This document shows, one piece after another, positions 15,931 to 23,777 of a stretch of DNA of 64,000 bases. Location: assembly GCF_032670585.1 (NCBI RefSeq), contig NZ_JAVQHL010000001.1, positions 62,001 to 126,000 of the forward strand, read 5' to 3'. This DNA is from Ostreiculturibacter nitratireducens (GTDB lineage: Bacteria > Pseudomonadota > Alphaproteobacteria > Rhodobacterales > Rhodobacteraceae). Each line of letters starts with the position of its first letter. Position 1 is the first letter of the stretch. Both the position numbers and the translations under genes were made by a program. The notes below the pieces were generated by a model. It did no database searches and was not told the origin of the DNA. It worked only from the letters and a program-made list of their open reading frames with translations.

Positions 15931-16941
15931 ATGTCCATGTCCGGCCAGAAATCCGCAACTTCCGAACAGCGGCCGTCGGGCCTTTGGCACGAGATCGCGC
16001 AACTGCGCCACGTGCGCGAGGTGAACGTGCTGGTCGCGATGCTGATCGTTGGCGCGTTGATAAGCTTCTTCACGCCGTACTTCTTCACGACCAACAACCT
16101 GATGGGCGTGTTCCGCGCTTTCTCCCTGACGGCGATCATGAGCATCGGAATGGTGATGGTCATCATCACGGGCGGCATTGACCTTTCGGTCGGCTCCGCC
16201 ATGGGCCTCGCCTCGCTGGTGACTGCTCTCTGCTTCGATGCGGCCTACCCGACCGGTGTCAGCATTGCGGCGGGGATCGGTGTGGGCATCTGCTTTGGCC
16301 TCGCGAACGGCCTCCTGATCACAGTGATCGGCCTGCCGCCCTTCATCGCCACCCTAGGCACGCTCAGTATCGGTCGCGGCCTGATGTACATGATCACGCA
16401 CGGCGTCCCGGTCACCCCGGACACGCCGGAAGTGTTCTCGACTCTGGGCCAGGGCTATGTCGGACCCGTTCCTGTACCCGTGGTCATCATGCTTCTGCTG
16501 ATGTTCGTGTTCGCGATGATCATGCGTCGCACTCGGTTCGGCAGGCATATCTACGCTACCGGAGGCAACGAGCAGGCCGCGCGCCTGAGCGGCGTGAAGG
16601 TGGACCGGATCAAGCTCTCCGTCTACGTGCTGTCCTCCACCATTGCCGCACTGGCCGGGATCATCGGTTTCTCAAGATACCTTTCGGCGGAACCTGCATC
16701 CGGCTTCGGATCCGAACTGGACGTCATCGCGGCAGCCGCAATTGGTGGTGCAAGCCTGGCAGGCGGTGTCGGCAGCGTTACGGGCGCCGTCATTGGCGCC
16801 GCGCTGGTCGGTGTGATCGCCAACGGCGTCGTGCTCCTCAACATCAACACCTATGCGCAGCAAGCCATTACCGGTGGCGTGATCCTCATTGCCGTCAGTC
16901 TCGACGTGTTGCGCAGCAAACTGACGGGAGGAAACAGCTGA
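15931..16941 (+). CDS. Sugar ABC transporter permease (RbsC family)
   Basis: 336 residues from the ATG at 15931 (MSMSGQKSATSEQ), with GGGAG about ten bases upstream; an in-frame ATG at 15907 is possible. It is a multi-span inner-membrane permease of the BPD_transp_2 family. Typical segments are GIDLSVGSAMGLASLV, LPPFIATLGTLSIGRGL, RRTRFGRHIYATGGNEQAARLSG and the final AAAAIGGASLAGGVGS. It is encoded before the binding protein and ATPase, forming one uptake system. Its gene neighbours are tetronate enzymes, so the cargo is probably a four- or five-carbon sugar or sugar acid; that is inference. Confidence 0.88.
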   Translation: MSMSGQKSATSEQRPSGLWHEIAQLRHVREVNVLVAMLIVGALISFFTPYFFTTNNLMGVFRAFSLTAIMSIGMVMVIITGGIDLSVGSAMGLASLVTALCFDAAYPTGVSIAAGIGVGICFGLANGLLITVIGLPPFIATLGTLSIGRGLMYMITHGVPVTPDTPEVFSTLGQGYVGPVPVPVVIMLLLMFVFAMIMRRTRFGRHIYATGGNEQAARLSGVKVDRIKLSVYVLSSTIAALAGIIGFSRYLSAEPASGFGSELDVIAAAAIGGASLAGGVGSVTGAVIGAALVGVIANGVVLLNINTYAQQAITGGVILIAVSLDVLRSKLTGGNS

Positions 16942-17034
16942 AGAACGGAGCGAAATTCTGAACCAACCGAACGATCAAGAATACGCAAAAACACGGGGCC
17001 CGGCCCACCTTCCCGGGAAGTGGAGGAGAAACTC

Positions 17035-17970
17035 ATGAAAACGTTTTTCAAGACTGCACGCGCCGCTGCGATGACAATCGCGTTGCTTGGCGGAACCTCG
17101 GCCTGGGCCCAGGACGACATCACGGTCGCTGTCGTGCCCAAGGTCGCCGTGCCCTTCTTCGATGACTGCAATACCGGCGCGCAGGAGGCGGCCGATCGTC
17201 TCGGCGTGAAGTACCAGTGGGTCGTGCCGCAGAACACCCAGGGCTCCACCCAGGTGAAGATCATGGAGGACCTCATCGCCCGGCACGTCGACGGCATCGC
17301 GATCTCGGTGAACGAGCCGAAGTCGGTCGAAGGCGTGATCAAGCAGGCGATGGACGCGGGCATCAAGGTCGTGACGTTCGACAGCGACAGCGCCAATAGC
17401 GGTCGCAGCATGTACATCGGCACGATCAACACCGAAGCCGGCGTAACCATGGGCAACTCGATGGCCGAAGCGCTTGGCGGAAAGGGCAAGGTCGCCATCG
17501 TGACCGGCCAGCTCGGAGCCTCGAACCTGAACGAGCGGATCGACGGCGTGAAGAAGGCTCTCGCCGCATACCCGGACATCGAGATCGTCGCCACCGAGGG
17601 CACCGAGGATGACCTCGCCAAGGCCGTTTCGGTGACCGAGGCGCTGCTGCGCGGCAATCCCGACCTTGCCGGTATCTTCGGCATGAGCCAAGTGGGCGGC
17701 CCGGCTGTCGCCAAGGTTCTTGCCCAGAAGGAATTCTCCGACCGCAAGGGCGTATTGAAGGTGTTCGCTTTCGATGACCTGCCGGACACCGTGCAGGGCG
17801 TGAAGGACGGCTTCATCAACGGCATCATGGTTCAGCGCCCGGTCACGATGGGCCGTCTGGCCGTCGAGAACCTCGTCGCCCAGATCAAGGGCGAAGCGAC
17901 CGAGGTCAAGGACATCGATACCGGCGTGACGGTCGTCGATGCGGGCAACCTCGACAGCTACACCAAGTAA
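17035..17970 (+). CDS. Periplasmic sugar-binding protein of ABC transporter (RbsB-like)
   Basis: 311 residues. A signal peptide (MKTFFKTARAAAMTIALLGG) ends near AWA-QDD. The mature part is a Peripla_BP_4 protein: AVVPKVAVPFFDDCNTGAQE, VDGIAISVNEPKSVEGVI, VTFDSDSANSGR, GKGKVAIVTGQLGASNLNER and FAFDDLPDTVQGVKDGFING. The ATG at 17035 follows GGAGGAGAAACTC, a very strong ribosome-binding site; a GTG at 17020 is in frame but less likely. It lies between the permease and ATPase genes and is followed by a strong hairpin. It determines substrate specificity, which cannot be read from sequence. Confidence 0.9.
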   Translation: MKTFFKTARAAAMTIALLGGTSAWAQDDITVAVVPKVAVPFFDDCNTGAQEAADRLGVKYQWVVPQNTQGSTQVKIMEDLIARHVDGIAISVNEPKSVEGVIKQAMDAGIKVVTFDSDSANSGRSMYIGTINTEAGVTMGNSMAEALGGKGKVAIVTGQLGASNLNERIDGVKKALAAYPDIEIVATEGTEDDLAKAVSVTEALLRGNPDLAGIFGMSQVGGPAVAKVLAQKEFSDRKGVLKVFAFDDLPDTVQGVKDGFINGIMVQRPVTMGRLAVENLVAQIKGEATEVKDIDTGVTVVDAGNLDSYTK

Positions 17971-17983
17971 TCTCGATGCAGGT

Positions 17984-18011
17984 GGGGCGGAGCCGCGCAA
18001 GGCTCCGCCCC
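17984..18011 (+). terminator. Intercistronic hairpin after binding-protein gene
   Basis: GGGGCGGAGCC (17984-17994) pairs perfectly with GGCTCCGCCCC (18001-18011) around a 6-nt loop, followed by ATTGTGTTTTC. It lies between the binding-protein stop and the ATPase start. In ABC operons such stem-loops reduce read-through or protect the upstream mRNA, so that binding protein is made in excess. Confidence 0.65.
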
Positions 18012-18043
18012 ATTGTGTTTTCGCTCAGGGACAAGAGGCAGCG

Positions 18044-19546
18044 ATGACTCCCTTTCTCGAAATGCATGGCATCTCGAAGACCTTTCCCGGCGTGAAGGCC
18101 CTGAACCGGGTCGATCTGGAACTGCGCCTTGGCGAAGTACACGTCCTCGCTGGCGAGAACGGCGCCGGCAAGAGCACGCTCATGAAGATCATGACCGGCG
18201 TTTATCGAGCCGATCCCGGAGGCATCATCAGGGTCGACGGCCACGACACCGTCATCAGGGACCCTGTTCATGCGCGCCATCTGGGGATCAGCATCATTTA
18301 TCAGGAGCTTGCGGTGGTCAACAACATGACCGTCGCCGAGAACATCTACCTGGCCCGGGAGCCCCTCGGACCCACCGGGCTCATCGACCGGCGCAAGATG
18401 AATGCCGATGCGCGCGCCGTGCTGGCCGAGCTGGAGATCGCGATCGATCCGGAAACGCAGGTCGGCAACCTCAGCATTGGGCAGAAACAGATGGTCGAGA
18501 TTGCCCGCGCGATCTCCTATCGCTCAAAGCTAATCATCATGGATGAACCCACGGCATCGCTGAGCCACCACGAGGCCACAACGCTGACGCGCATGGTCCG
18601 GAAACTCGCGGCGCAGAATATTGGCGTCGTCTATATCTCTCACCGCATGGACGAAATCTTCGAGATCGCCGACCGCGTGACCGTGCTGCGCGATGGCGAG
18701 ACGGTAGACAGCCGCCCCATCGGCGAAATGTCTCGCGAACTTCTGGTGCGCAAGATGGTAGACCGCGACTTGTCGCAGCTTTTCGGCGTTCACCGATCCC
18801 ACGCTACCGACGAGGTCCTTCTGTCGGTGCGCGGACTTGGACTGAAGCGACCGACCGCCCAGGGAGCGCGTGTCTCGGATGTGTCCTTCGACTTGCACCG
18901 AGGCGAGGTCCTCGGGTTCTTCGGCCTTGTCGGCGCCGGTCGGACCGAGGTGATGGAGATGATCTTCGGAAGCCGGCCGCATGTTGGCGAAATCAGGATC
19001 GACGGCGCGACCGCCAGGATCGATTCCCCCTCCGATGCCATCGAACTTGGCATCGGCTTCGTCACGGAAGACCGCAAGGAGCAGGGGCTGGTTCTGGGAA
19101 TGTCCGTGCGTGAGAATTTCAGCCTCACCCACCTGTCGGACTACTGCCGCCTGGATGTGGTAAACCGCAAACGGGAAACGGATGCCTGCGTGAACTTCAT
19201 CCGCGCACTTGGCATCAAGACACCCACGCCGGAGCAGAAGACGCTGAACCTGTCCGGCGGCAATCAGCAGAAAGTCGTGATCGCAAAATGGGTGGCACGA
19301 CGGCCGCGCATCCTGATCGTGGATGAGCCGACGCGCGGCATCGACATCGGCGCCAAGGCAGAGGTGCACACGCTCCTGAACCGCCTCGCCGAAGACGGCA
19401 TGTCAATCATCGTCGTCTCCTCGGACCTGCCAGAGATCCTCGCGATCAGCGACCGGGTGGTCGTCTTGAAGGAGGGCAGCATAAGCGGCATCTTGGGGCG
19501 CGATGATGCGACGCAGGAAAGCGTGATGCTGGCCGCCACCGGTTGA
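18044..19546 (+). CDS. Sugar ABC transporter ATPase, tandem NBDs (RbsA/MglA family)
   Basis: 500 residues from the ATG at 18044 (MTPFLEMHGISKTFPG). The first ATPase domain has Walker A GENGAGKSTLMKI near residue 38, signature LSIGQKQMVEIARA and Walker B LIIMDEPTASL. The second has a degenerate Walker A (GLVGAGRTEVMEM), signature LSGGNQQKVVIAKW and Walker B ILIVDEPTRGIDIG. This paired arrangement is standard for monosaccharide importers. It works with the permease at 15931 and the binding protein at 17035. No ribosome-binding site is strong; ACAAGAGGC lies upstream. Confidence 0.9.
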   Translation: MTPFLEMHGISKTFPGVKALNRVDLELRLGEVHVLAGENGAGKSTLMKIMTGVYRADPGGIIRVDGHDTVIRDPVHARHLGISIIYQELAVVNNMTVAENIYLAREPLGPTGLIDRRKMNADARAVLAELEIAIDPETQVGNLSIGQKQMVEIARAISYRSKLIIMDEPTASLSHHEATTLTRMVRKLAAQNIGVVYISHRMDEIFEIADRVTVLRDGETVDSRPIGEMSRELLVRKMVDRDLSQLFGVHRSHATDEVLLSVRGLGLKRPTAQGARVSDVSFDLHRGEVLGFFGLVGAGRTEVMEMIFGSRPHVGEIRIDGATARIDSPSDAIELGIGFVTEDRKEQGLVLGMSVRENFSLTHLSDYCRLDVVNRKRETDACVNFIRALGIKTPTPEQKTLNLSGGNQQKVVIAKWVARRPRILIVDEPTRGIDIGAKAEVHTLLNRLAEDGMSIIVVSSDLPEILAISDRVVVLKEGSISGILGRDDATQESVMLAATG

Positions 19547-19589
19547 GACGGCGCGAAATTACGCAACACAGATTGAACGGAGAATGACC

Positions 19590-20483
19590 ATGGCAAAACG
19601 CATCATCTTCACCGGCGGAACTGGCAAGGCCGGGCGGCACATGCTGCCATACCTGCTCGACAAGGGCTATTCGATCCTGAACGTGGACCTGAAGCCCTTC
19701 GATCATCCGAAGATCAACACGCTCATCACGGACGTGACGGACAGCGGCCAGGTTTTCAACGCCCTGAGCACCCATTTCGGCTTCGAAGGCTATGATGACG
19801 GCGCGCCACCGAAGGCGCCGGATGCCGTCGTCCACTTCGCCGCCGTGCCGCGGGTCATGATCAACCCGGACAACACCACGTTTGCCGTCAACACGGTAAG
19901 CACCTACAACGTGATCGAAGCGGCAATGAAGCTGGGCGTGCGAAAAGTCATCGTGGCAAGTTCCGAGACGACATACGGCGTCTGCTTCGCGGAAGGCGAC
20001 AAGGATTATCACTCCTTCCCGCTCGAAGAGGATTACGACAGCGATCCGATGGACAGCTACGGCCTGTCGAAAGTGGTGAACGAGAAGACCGCCCGAGCCT
20101 TCGCCATGCGTTATGGCGCGGACATCTACGCGTTGCGGATCGGCAACGTGATCGAGCCGCATGAATACGTGAACTTCAACGGCTATCTCGACAACCCGAT
20201 GTCGCGCAAGCGCAACGCCTGGAGCTATATCGACGCCCGCGATTTGGGAGAGATCGTGCACCTGTGCATCGAGAAGGACGGGTTGGGATATCAGGTGTTC
20301 AACGCGGTGAACGACACGATCACCGCCGAAATGCCGACGATGGAATTTCTTGCCAAATACGCCCCCAATACGCCGGTAACCCGGGAACTGGGGCCGCGAG
20401 AGGCGCCGTTGTCGAACCGAAAGATCCGCGAAGTCCTGGGCTTCAAGGAAGCGCATGACTGGCGCAAGTACGTGAAGCGCTGA
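19590..20483 (+). CDS. NAD(P)-dependent sugar epimerase/dehydrogenase (extended SDR)
   Basis: 297 residues. The Rossmann motif is FTGGTGKAGRHMLPYL and the catalytic YxxxK is in DSYGLSKVVNEKTARA, with the Ser in VIVASSETTYG. It belongs to the extended SDR (NAD-dependent epimerase/dehydratase) family. D-erythronate dehydrogenase (DenD) of tetronate pathways is an extended SDR, so this is a candidate for that step, but I cannot distinguish it from a uronate dehydrogenase or sugar epimerase. The start is the second of two close ATGs (19590), which has GGAG at proper distance. It follows the ABC ATPase by 43 bp and likely shares its transcript. Confidence 0.78.
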   Translation: MAKRIIFTGGTGKAGRHMLPYLLDKGYSILNVDLKPFDHPKINTLITDVTDSGQVFNALSTHFGFEGYDDGAPPKAPDAVVHFAAVPRVMINPDNTTFAVNTVSTYNVIEAAMKLGVRKVIVASSETTYGVCFAEGDKDYHSFPLEEDYDSDPMDSYGLSKVVNEKTARAFAMRYGADIYALRIGNVIEPHEYVNFNGYLDNPMSRKRNAWSYIDARDLGEIVHLCIEKDGLGYQVFNAVNDTITAEMPTMEFLAKYAPNTPVTRELGPREAPLSNRKIREVLGFKEAHDWRKYVKR

Positions 20484-20494
20484 GGGCGCAGACA

Positions 20495-20518
20495 GCCGAG
20501 GGCCCGCGGGCCCTCGGC
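20495..20518. terminator. Perfect 24-bp palindrome at end of transporter operon
   Basis: Each half reads GCCGAGGGCCCG or its complement, giving a very stable stem starting about 11 bases after the epimerase stop. No T-run follows. It may end or insulate the transporter transcript ahead of the LacI gene. Confidence 0.45.
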
Positions 20519-20571
20519 ACGAAGATACCGGAAGTGTCGTATCATCGGCGCGCCGGGTCAGGGAGAGCTGA

Positions 20572-21597
20572 GTGACAAAGGCCAAGCAACGCCTGCCGGA
20601 CAAGAAGAGCAAGATCACCCTGCGCGACGTCGCGCAGAGCGCAGATGTGAGCGAATCCACCGTTTCTCGCATCATGCGCAACGAGGGTCTCGTGGCCGAT
20701 GCCACGCGTGCCAAGGTCATGGAAGCTGTCCGCGCACTCGGCTACGTGCCGAACCGGATCGCGGGATCGTTGGCCTCGCTCGACACGAACCTCCTTGGCG
20801 TCGTCGTGCCTTCCCTGTCGAACATCGTATTTCCGGAGGTGCTTCAGGGCATCAATGCGGGGCTGAAGAGAACCCGGTTCCAGGCAGTGATCAGCGTCAG
20901 CGATTATGACATGGAGCGCGAAGAAACGCTCGTTCGCGGGATCCTCTCCTGGCAACCTGCGGCAATCCTCATCACGGGTTTCGATCACACCCTCGCCACT
21001 CGCCGCATGCTCGATCAGAGTGGTGTCCGCGTCGTCGAGATGATGGAGATCGACAGCGCCCCCATCGATGTCGCGGTCGGCATGTCGCACCGAAAGGCAG
21101 GCTACGCGGCAGGCCGCTATCTGATCGAGCGCGGTTACAGACGCTTCGGGTATGTCGGTCACGACTGGACTGCGGACCGGCGGGCGCGACACCGCTATGA
21201 CGGGCTGTCTGAGGCACTGGCCGAAGCCGGTCTTTCCATCCTCGCGCACGCCATCGCAGATGGGTCGAGTTCGGTTGGCGCCGGCAAGCAGCAGACCGCG
21301 CAACTGCGGTCGATGACGGACGTGGACATCGCAGTCTACTCGAACGACGACATGGCCGTGGGCGGCTATTTCCACTGTCTCGAAGCGGGCGTCCGCGTGC
21401 CGGAAGACCTGGCCATTTTCGGGTTCAACGGGCTCGAGATCGGCCGAGAACTGCCGAAACCGCTGTCCACTCTCCGCTCGAACCGTTTCATGATCGGGCT
21501 CAAGTCGGTCGAAGCGATCCTCGAGGACAGAGAGCGGCCGCAAACAAAAACCACCATCGACACCGGGTTCGAACTTTTCGCGGGCGCAACCGCCTGA
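20572..21597 (+). CDS. LacI-family transcriptional regulator
   Basis: 341 residues from a GTG start (20572) with GGGAGAG upstream. The HTH spans ITLRDVAQSADVSESTVSRI, followed by the hinge region ALGYVPNRIAGSLAS that contacts the operator centre. The effector domain is of the periplasmic-binding-protein type: LLGVVVPSLSNIVFPEV, AILITGFDHT, FGYVGHDWTADRRARHRYDG, DIAVYSNDDMAVGG. GntR/GntK-type gluconate regulators have a similar arrangement, compatible with a sugar-acid ligand. It sits among the sugar-acid genes and is the likely binder of the palindromes at 11953, 15624, 15791 and 15857. Confidence 0.9.
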   Translation: MTKAKQRLPDKKSKITLRDVAQSADVSESTVSRIMRNEGLVADATRAKVMEAVRALGYVPNRIAGSLASLDTNLLGVVVPSLSNIVFPEVLQGINAGLKRTRFQAVISVSDYDMEREETLVRGILSWQPAAILITGFDHTLATRRMLDQSGVRVVEMMEIDSAPIDVAVGMSHRKAGYAAGRYLIERGYRRFGYVGHDWTADRRARHRYDGLSEALAEAGLSILAHAIADGSSSVGAGKQQTAQLRSMTDVDIAVYSNDDMAVGGYFHCLEAGVRVPEDLAIFGFNGLEIGRELPKPLSTLRSNRFMIGLKSVEAILEDRERPQTKTTIDTGFELFAGATA

Positions 21598-21624
21598 ACC
21601 GGGTCTCGGGATAAGGGAGTTTCC

Positions 21625-22467
21625 ATGCATCCAGCACTAGCAAAGGAAGGCGTCGCTGTTGTGACCGGAGGCGCTTCGGGCATCGGCCTTGCCTCTGCGA
21701 GGCACCTGGCTGGCCTCGGCATGAAGGTCTGCATCGCGGACCTGGGCGAACAGCGTCTTCAATCGGCGCGGGCAGCGCTCCTGGAACAGGGCGCGGAAGC
21801 CGGAAACGTGATGGTCATGCCAACCGATGTTGGCGACAAGGCGCAGCTTCAGGCTTTGGCCGACCGGGTCTATGCGGAATGGGGCGCGGTGAACGTCGTG
21901 ATGAACAATGCCGGCATGCAGCCGGGCAGTTCGATCTTCGACGCCGAGGGCAACTGGGATCGCATCATCGAAGTCAACATGCTGGGCATCATCCGCGGGT
22001 CGCAGATCTTCGCACCCCGAATGATCGAAGGCGGGAAGCCCGGGCTCATCATCAACACCGGCTCCAAGCAGGGCATCACGACGCCGCCGGGCGACCCTGC
22101 CTACAACGTCTCCAAGGCCGGGGTGAAGGTGTTCACGGAGGCCCTGCAGCACGAGTTGCGCAACATCTCTGGCTGCCCGGTGGAGGCGAAGCTTTTCATT
22201 CCCGGTTTCGTGTTCACGCCGCTTACCGCGCACGGCCGGACCGAAAAGCCGGCCGGCGCATGGACTCCGGACGAGGTGGTGCGGTTCCTGTTCGACTCCA
22301 TCGAACAGGGCGACTTCTACATCCTCTGCCCCGACAACGAAGTCGACCGCCGCACCGACGAGAAGCGGATCATTTGGGCCGCCGGCGACATAGCCGAGAA
22401 CCGCCCGCCGCTGTCGCGCTGGCACCCTGACTTCGGCGAGCGGTTCAAGGAATGGCTGGAGTCCTGA
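21625..22467 (+). CDS. Short-chain dehydrogenase/reductase
   Basis: 280 residues, classical SDR. NAD(P) binding is by VVTGGASGIGLASARHL, followed by NNAGMQPGS and the catalytic YNVSKAG near residue 160, with a Ser in NTGSKQGI upstream. The C-terminal 60 residues contain an unusual Trp/Arg-rich segment (RWHPDFGERFKEWLES). It starts 28 bp after the LacI gene and is 32 bp before the tartrate-dehydrogenase-like gene, so all three may be one transcript. The likely substrate is a hydroxylated acid or polyol of the same pathway; not assignable from sequence. Confidence 0.84.
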   Translation: MHPALAKEGVAVVTGGASGIGLASARHLAGLGMKVCIADLGEQRLQSARAALLEQGAEAGNVMVMPTDVGDKAQLQALADRVYAEWGAVNVVMNNAGMQPGSSIFDAEGNWDRIIEVNMLGIIRGSQIFAPRMIEGGKPGLIINTGSKQGITTPPGDPAYNVSKAGVKVFTEALQHELRNISGCPVEAKLFIPGFVFTPLTAHGRTEKPAGAWTPDEVVRFLFDSIEQGDFYILCPDNEVDRRTDEKRIIWAAGDIAENRPPLSRWHPDFGERFKEWLES

Positions 22468-22499
22468 AAACGCCGCGGACAGCTGCGGGGGATCACAAG

Positions 22500-23579
22500 A
22501 TGGCGAAATCCTATCGGATCGCCGCCATTCCGGGAGACGGGATCGGTGTCGAGGTAATCGCCGCCGGCCTTGAAGTCCTGGAGGCGCTCACTGCCTTGGA
22601 CGGTGGCTTCCAGCTGGACGTGACGCATTTCGACTGGGGATCGGATCGCTTCAGACGCACCGGCAGTCTGATGCCCGCCGACGGAGCGGACACCTTGCGC
22701 GCTTTCGACGCGATATTGTTTGGCGCGGTCGGCGCGCCCGACATACCCGATCACCTGACGCTGTGGGGACTCAGGCTCGCAATCTGCCAGCCGCTGGACC
22801 AATATGCCAACGTCCGGCCCACGCGCATCCTTCCGGGTATCCGCAGCCCGCTGGCGGGCGTGCGGCCCGGCGATCTGGATTGGGTCATCGTCCGCGAGAA
22901 TACCGAAGGTGAATATGCCGGGCAGGGCGGCCGCAGCCATCGTGGGCTACCACATGAGGCCGCGACCGAAGTCGCGATCTTCACGCGTGCCGGCGTTACC
23001 CGCATCATGCGCTTTGCTTTTGAAATGGCTCGCTCGCGCCCGCGCAAGAAACTGACCGTGGTGACGAAATCCAACGCCCAGCGCTTCGGACTCGTGCTGT
23101 GGGACGAGATCGCGGCCGAGGTGGCCCGGGAATTCCCGGATGTGTCCTGGGACAAGATGCTGGTCGATGCGATGACCGTGCGGATGACGCTGAATCCTGC
23201 TTCGCTCGATACGATCGTGGCGACGAACCTGCACGCCGACATCCTGTCGGACCTCGCCGCCGCGCTCGCCGGGTCAATCGGTATCGCGCCCACGGCAAAC
23301 CTGAACCCAACCGGCGCGGCCCCGTCCATGTTCGAGCCAATTCACGGCTCGGCCTTCGACATCGCCGGCAAGGGCATCGCCAATCCGATCGCCACCTTCT
23401 GGACCGCAGCGATGATGCTCGAGCATCTGGGAGAAAAGGCTGCCGCAGCCCGAATGATCCGGGCGATGGAGTACGTCACGGCCGATCCGACGCTCCATAC
23501 GCCCGATCTGGGCGGGAATGCGAGCACGAAGCAGGTGACCGATGCGTTTATCGCCGCCTTGGCGGAAGTGGAAGCCTGA
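22500..23579 (+). CDS. Tartrate dehydrogenase/decarboxylase-like (isopropylmalate DH superfamily)
   Basis: 359 residues from the ATG at 22500 (MAKSYRIAAIPGDGIG) after GCGGGGG. Beta-decarboxylating dehydrogenase: IPGDGIGVEV at the N-terminus, IVRENTEGEYAGQGGR as in tartrate dehydrogenases, the Lys of VVTKSNAQRFG, Asp-rich VDAMTVRM and ATNLHADILSDLAAAL for metal binding, and FEPIHGSAFDIAGKGIANPI for NAD. NAD-dependent TDH/TtuC oxidises tartrate or D-malate; D-malate dehydrogenase is the alternative. Context with threonate genes supports a four-carbon sugar diacid or acid substrate. It is the last gene of the plus-strand catabolic run. Confidence 0.85.
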   Translation: MAKSYRIAAIPGDGIGVEVIAAGLEVLEALTALDGGFQLDVTHFDWGSDRFRRTGSLMPADGADTLRAFDAILFGAVGAPDIPDHLTLWGLRLAICQPLDQYANVRPTRILPGIRSPLAGVRPGDLDWVIVRENTEGEYAGQGGRSHRGLPHEAATEVAIFTRAGVTRIMRFAFEMARSRPRKKLTVVTKSNAQRFGLVLWDEIAAEVAREFPDVSWDKMLVDAMTVRMTLNPASLDTIVATNLHADILSDLAAALAGSIGIAPTANLNPTGAAPSMFEPIHGSAFDIAGKGIANPIATFWTAAMMLEHLGEKAAAARMIRAMEYVTADPTLHTPDLGGNASTKQVTDAFIAALAEVEA

Positions 23580-23777
23580 CAACGGCGTTCATCGAGAGCT
23601 TCCGCGGGGTCCGGTGTGCCGAGATGGCCGATCTTCACCTTGGTCGCGGTGCTTGAGCATCCTCGGATCCTCACGCCGAGCCCCTTCCGCCACTGAAATA
23701 CCAGGCGCTGCATCATCCGCTTGGCGGTGACGGTGTACGTCTGCCTCAACACACACACGCGTTTGCGCCGGGGTGCC

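Noticed and set aside
23580..23777. Possible small gene between the tartrate dehydrogenase and helicase genes
   Set aside because: A minus-strand frame starting near 23758 has some protein-like residues, but it enters the dehydrogenase gene in the wrong frame and has no convincing start. It could be a relic but is too short to support.
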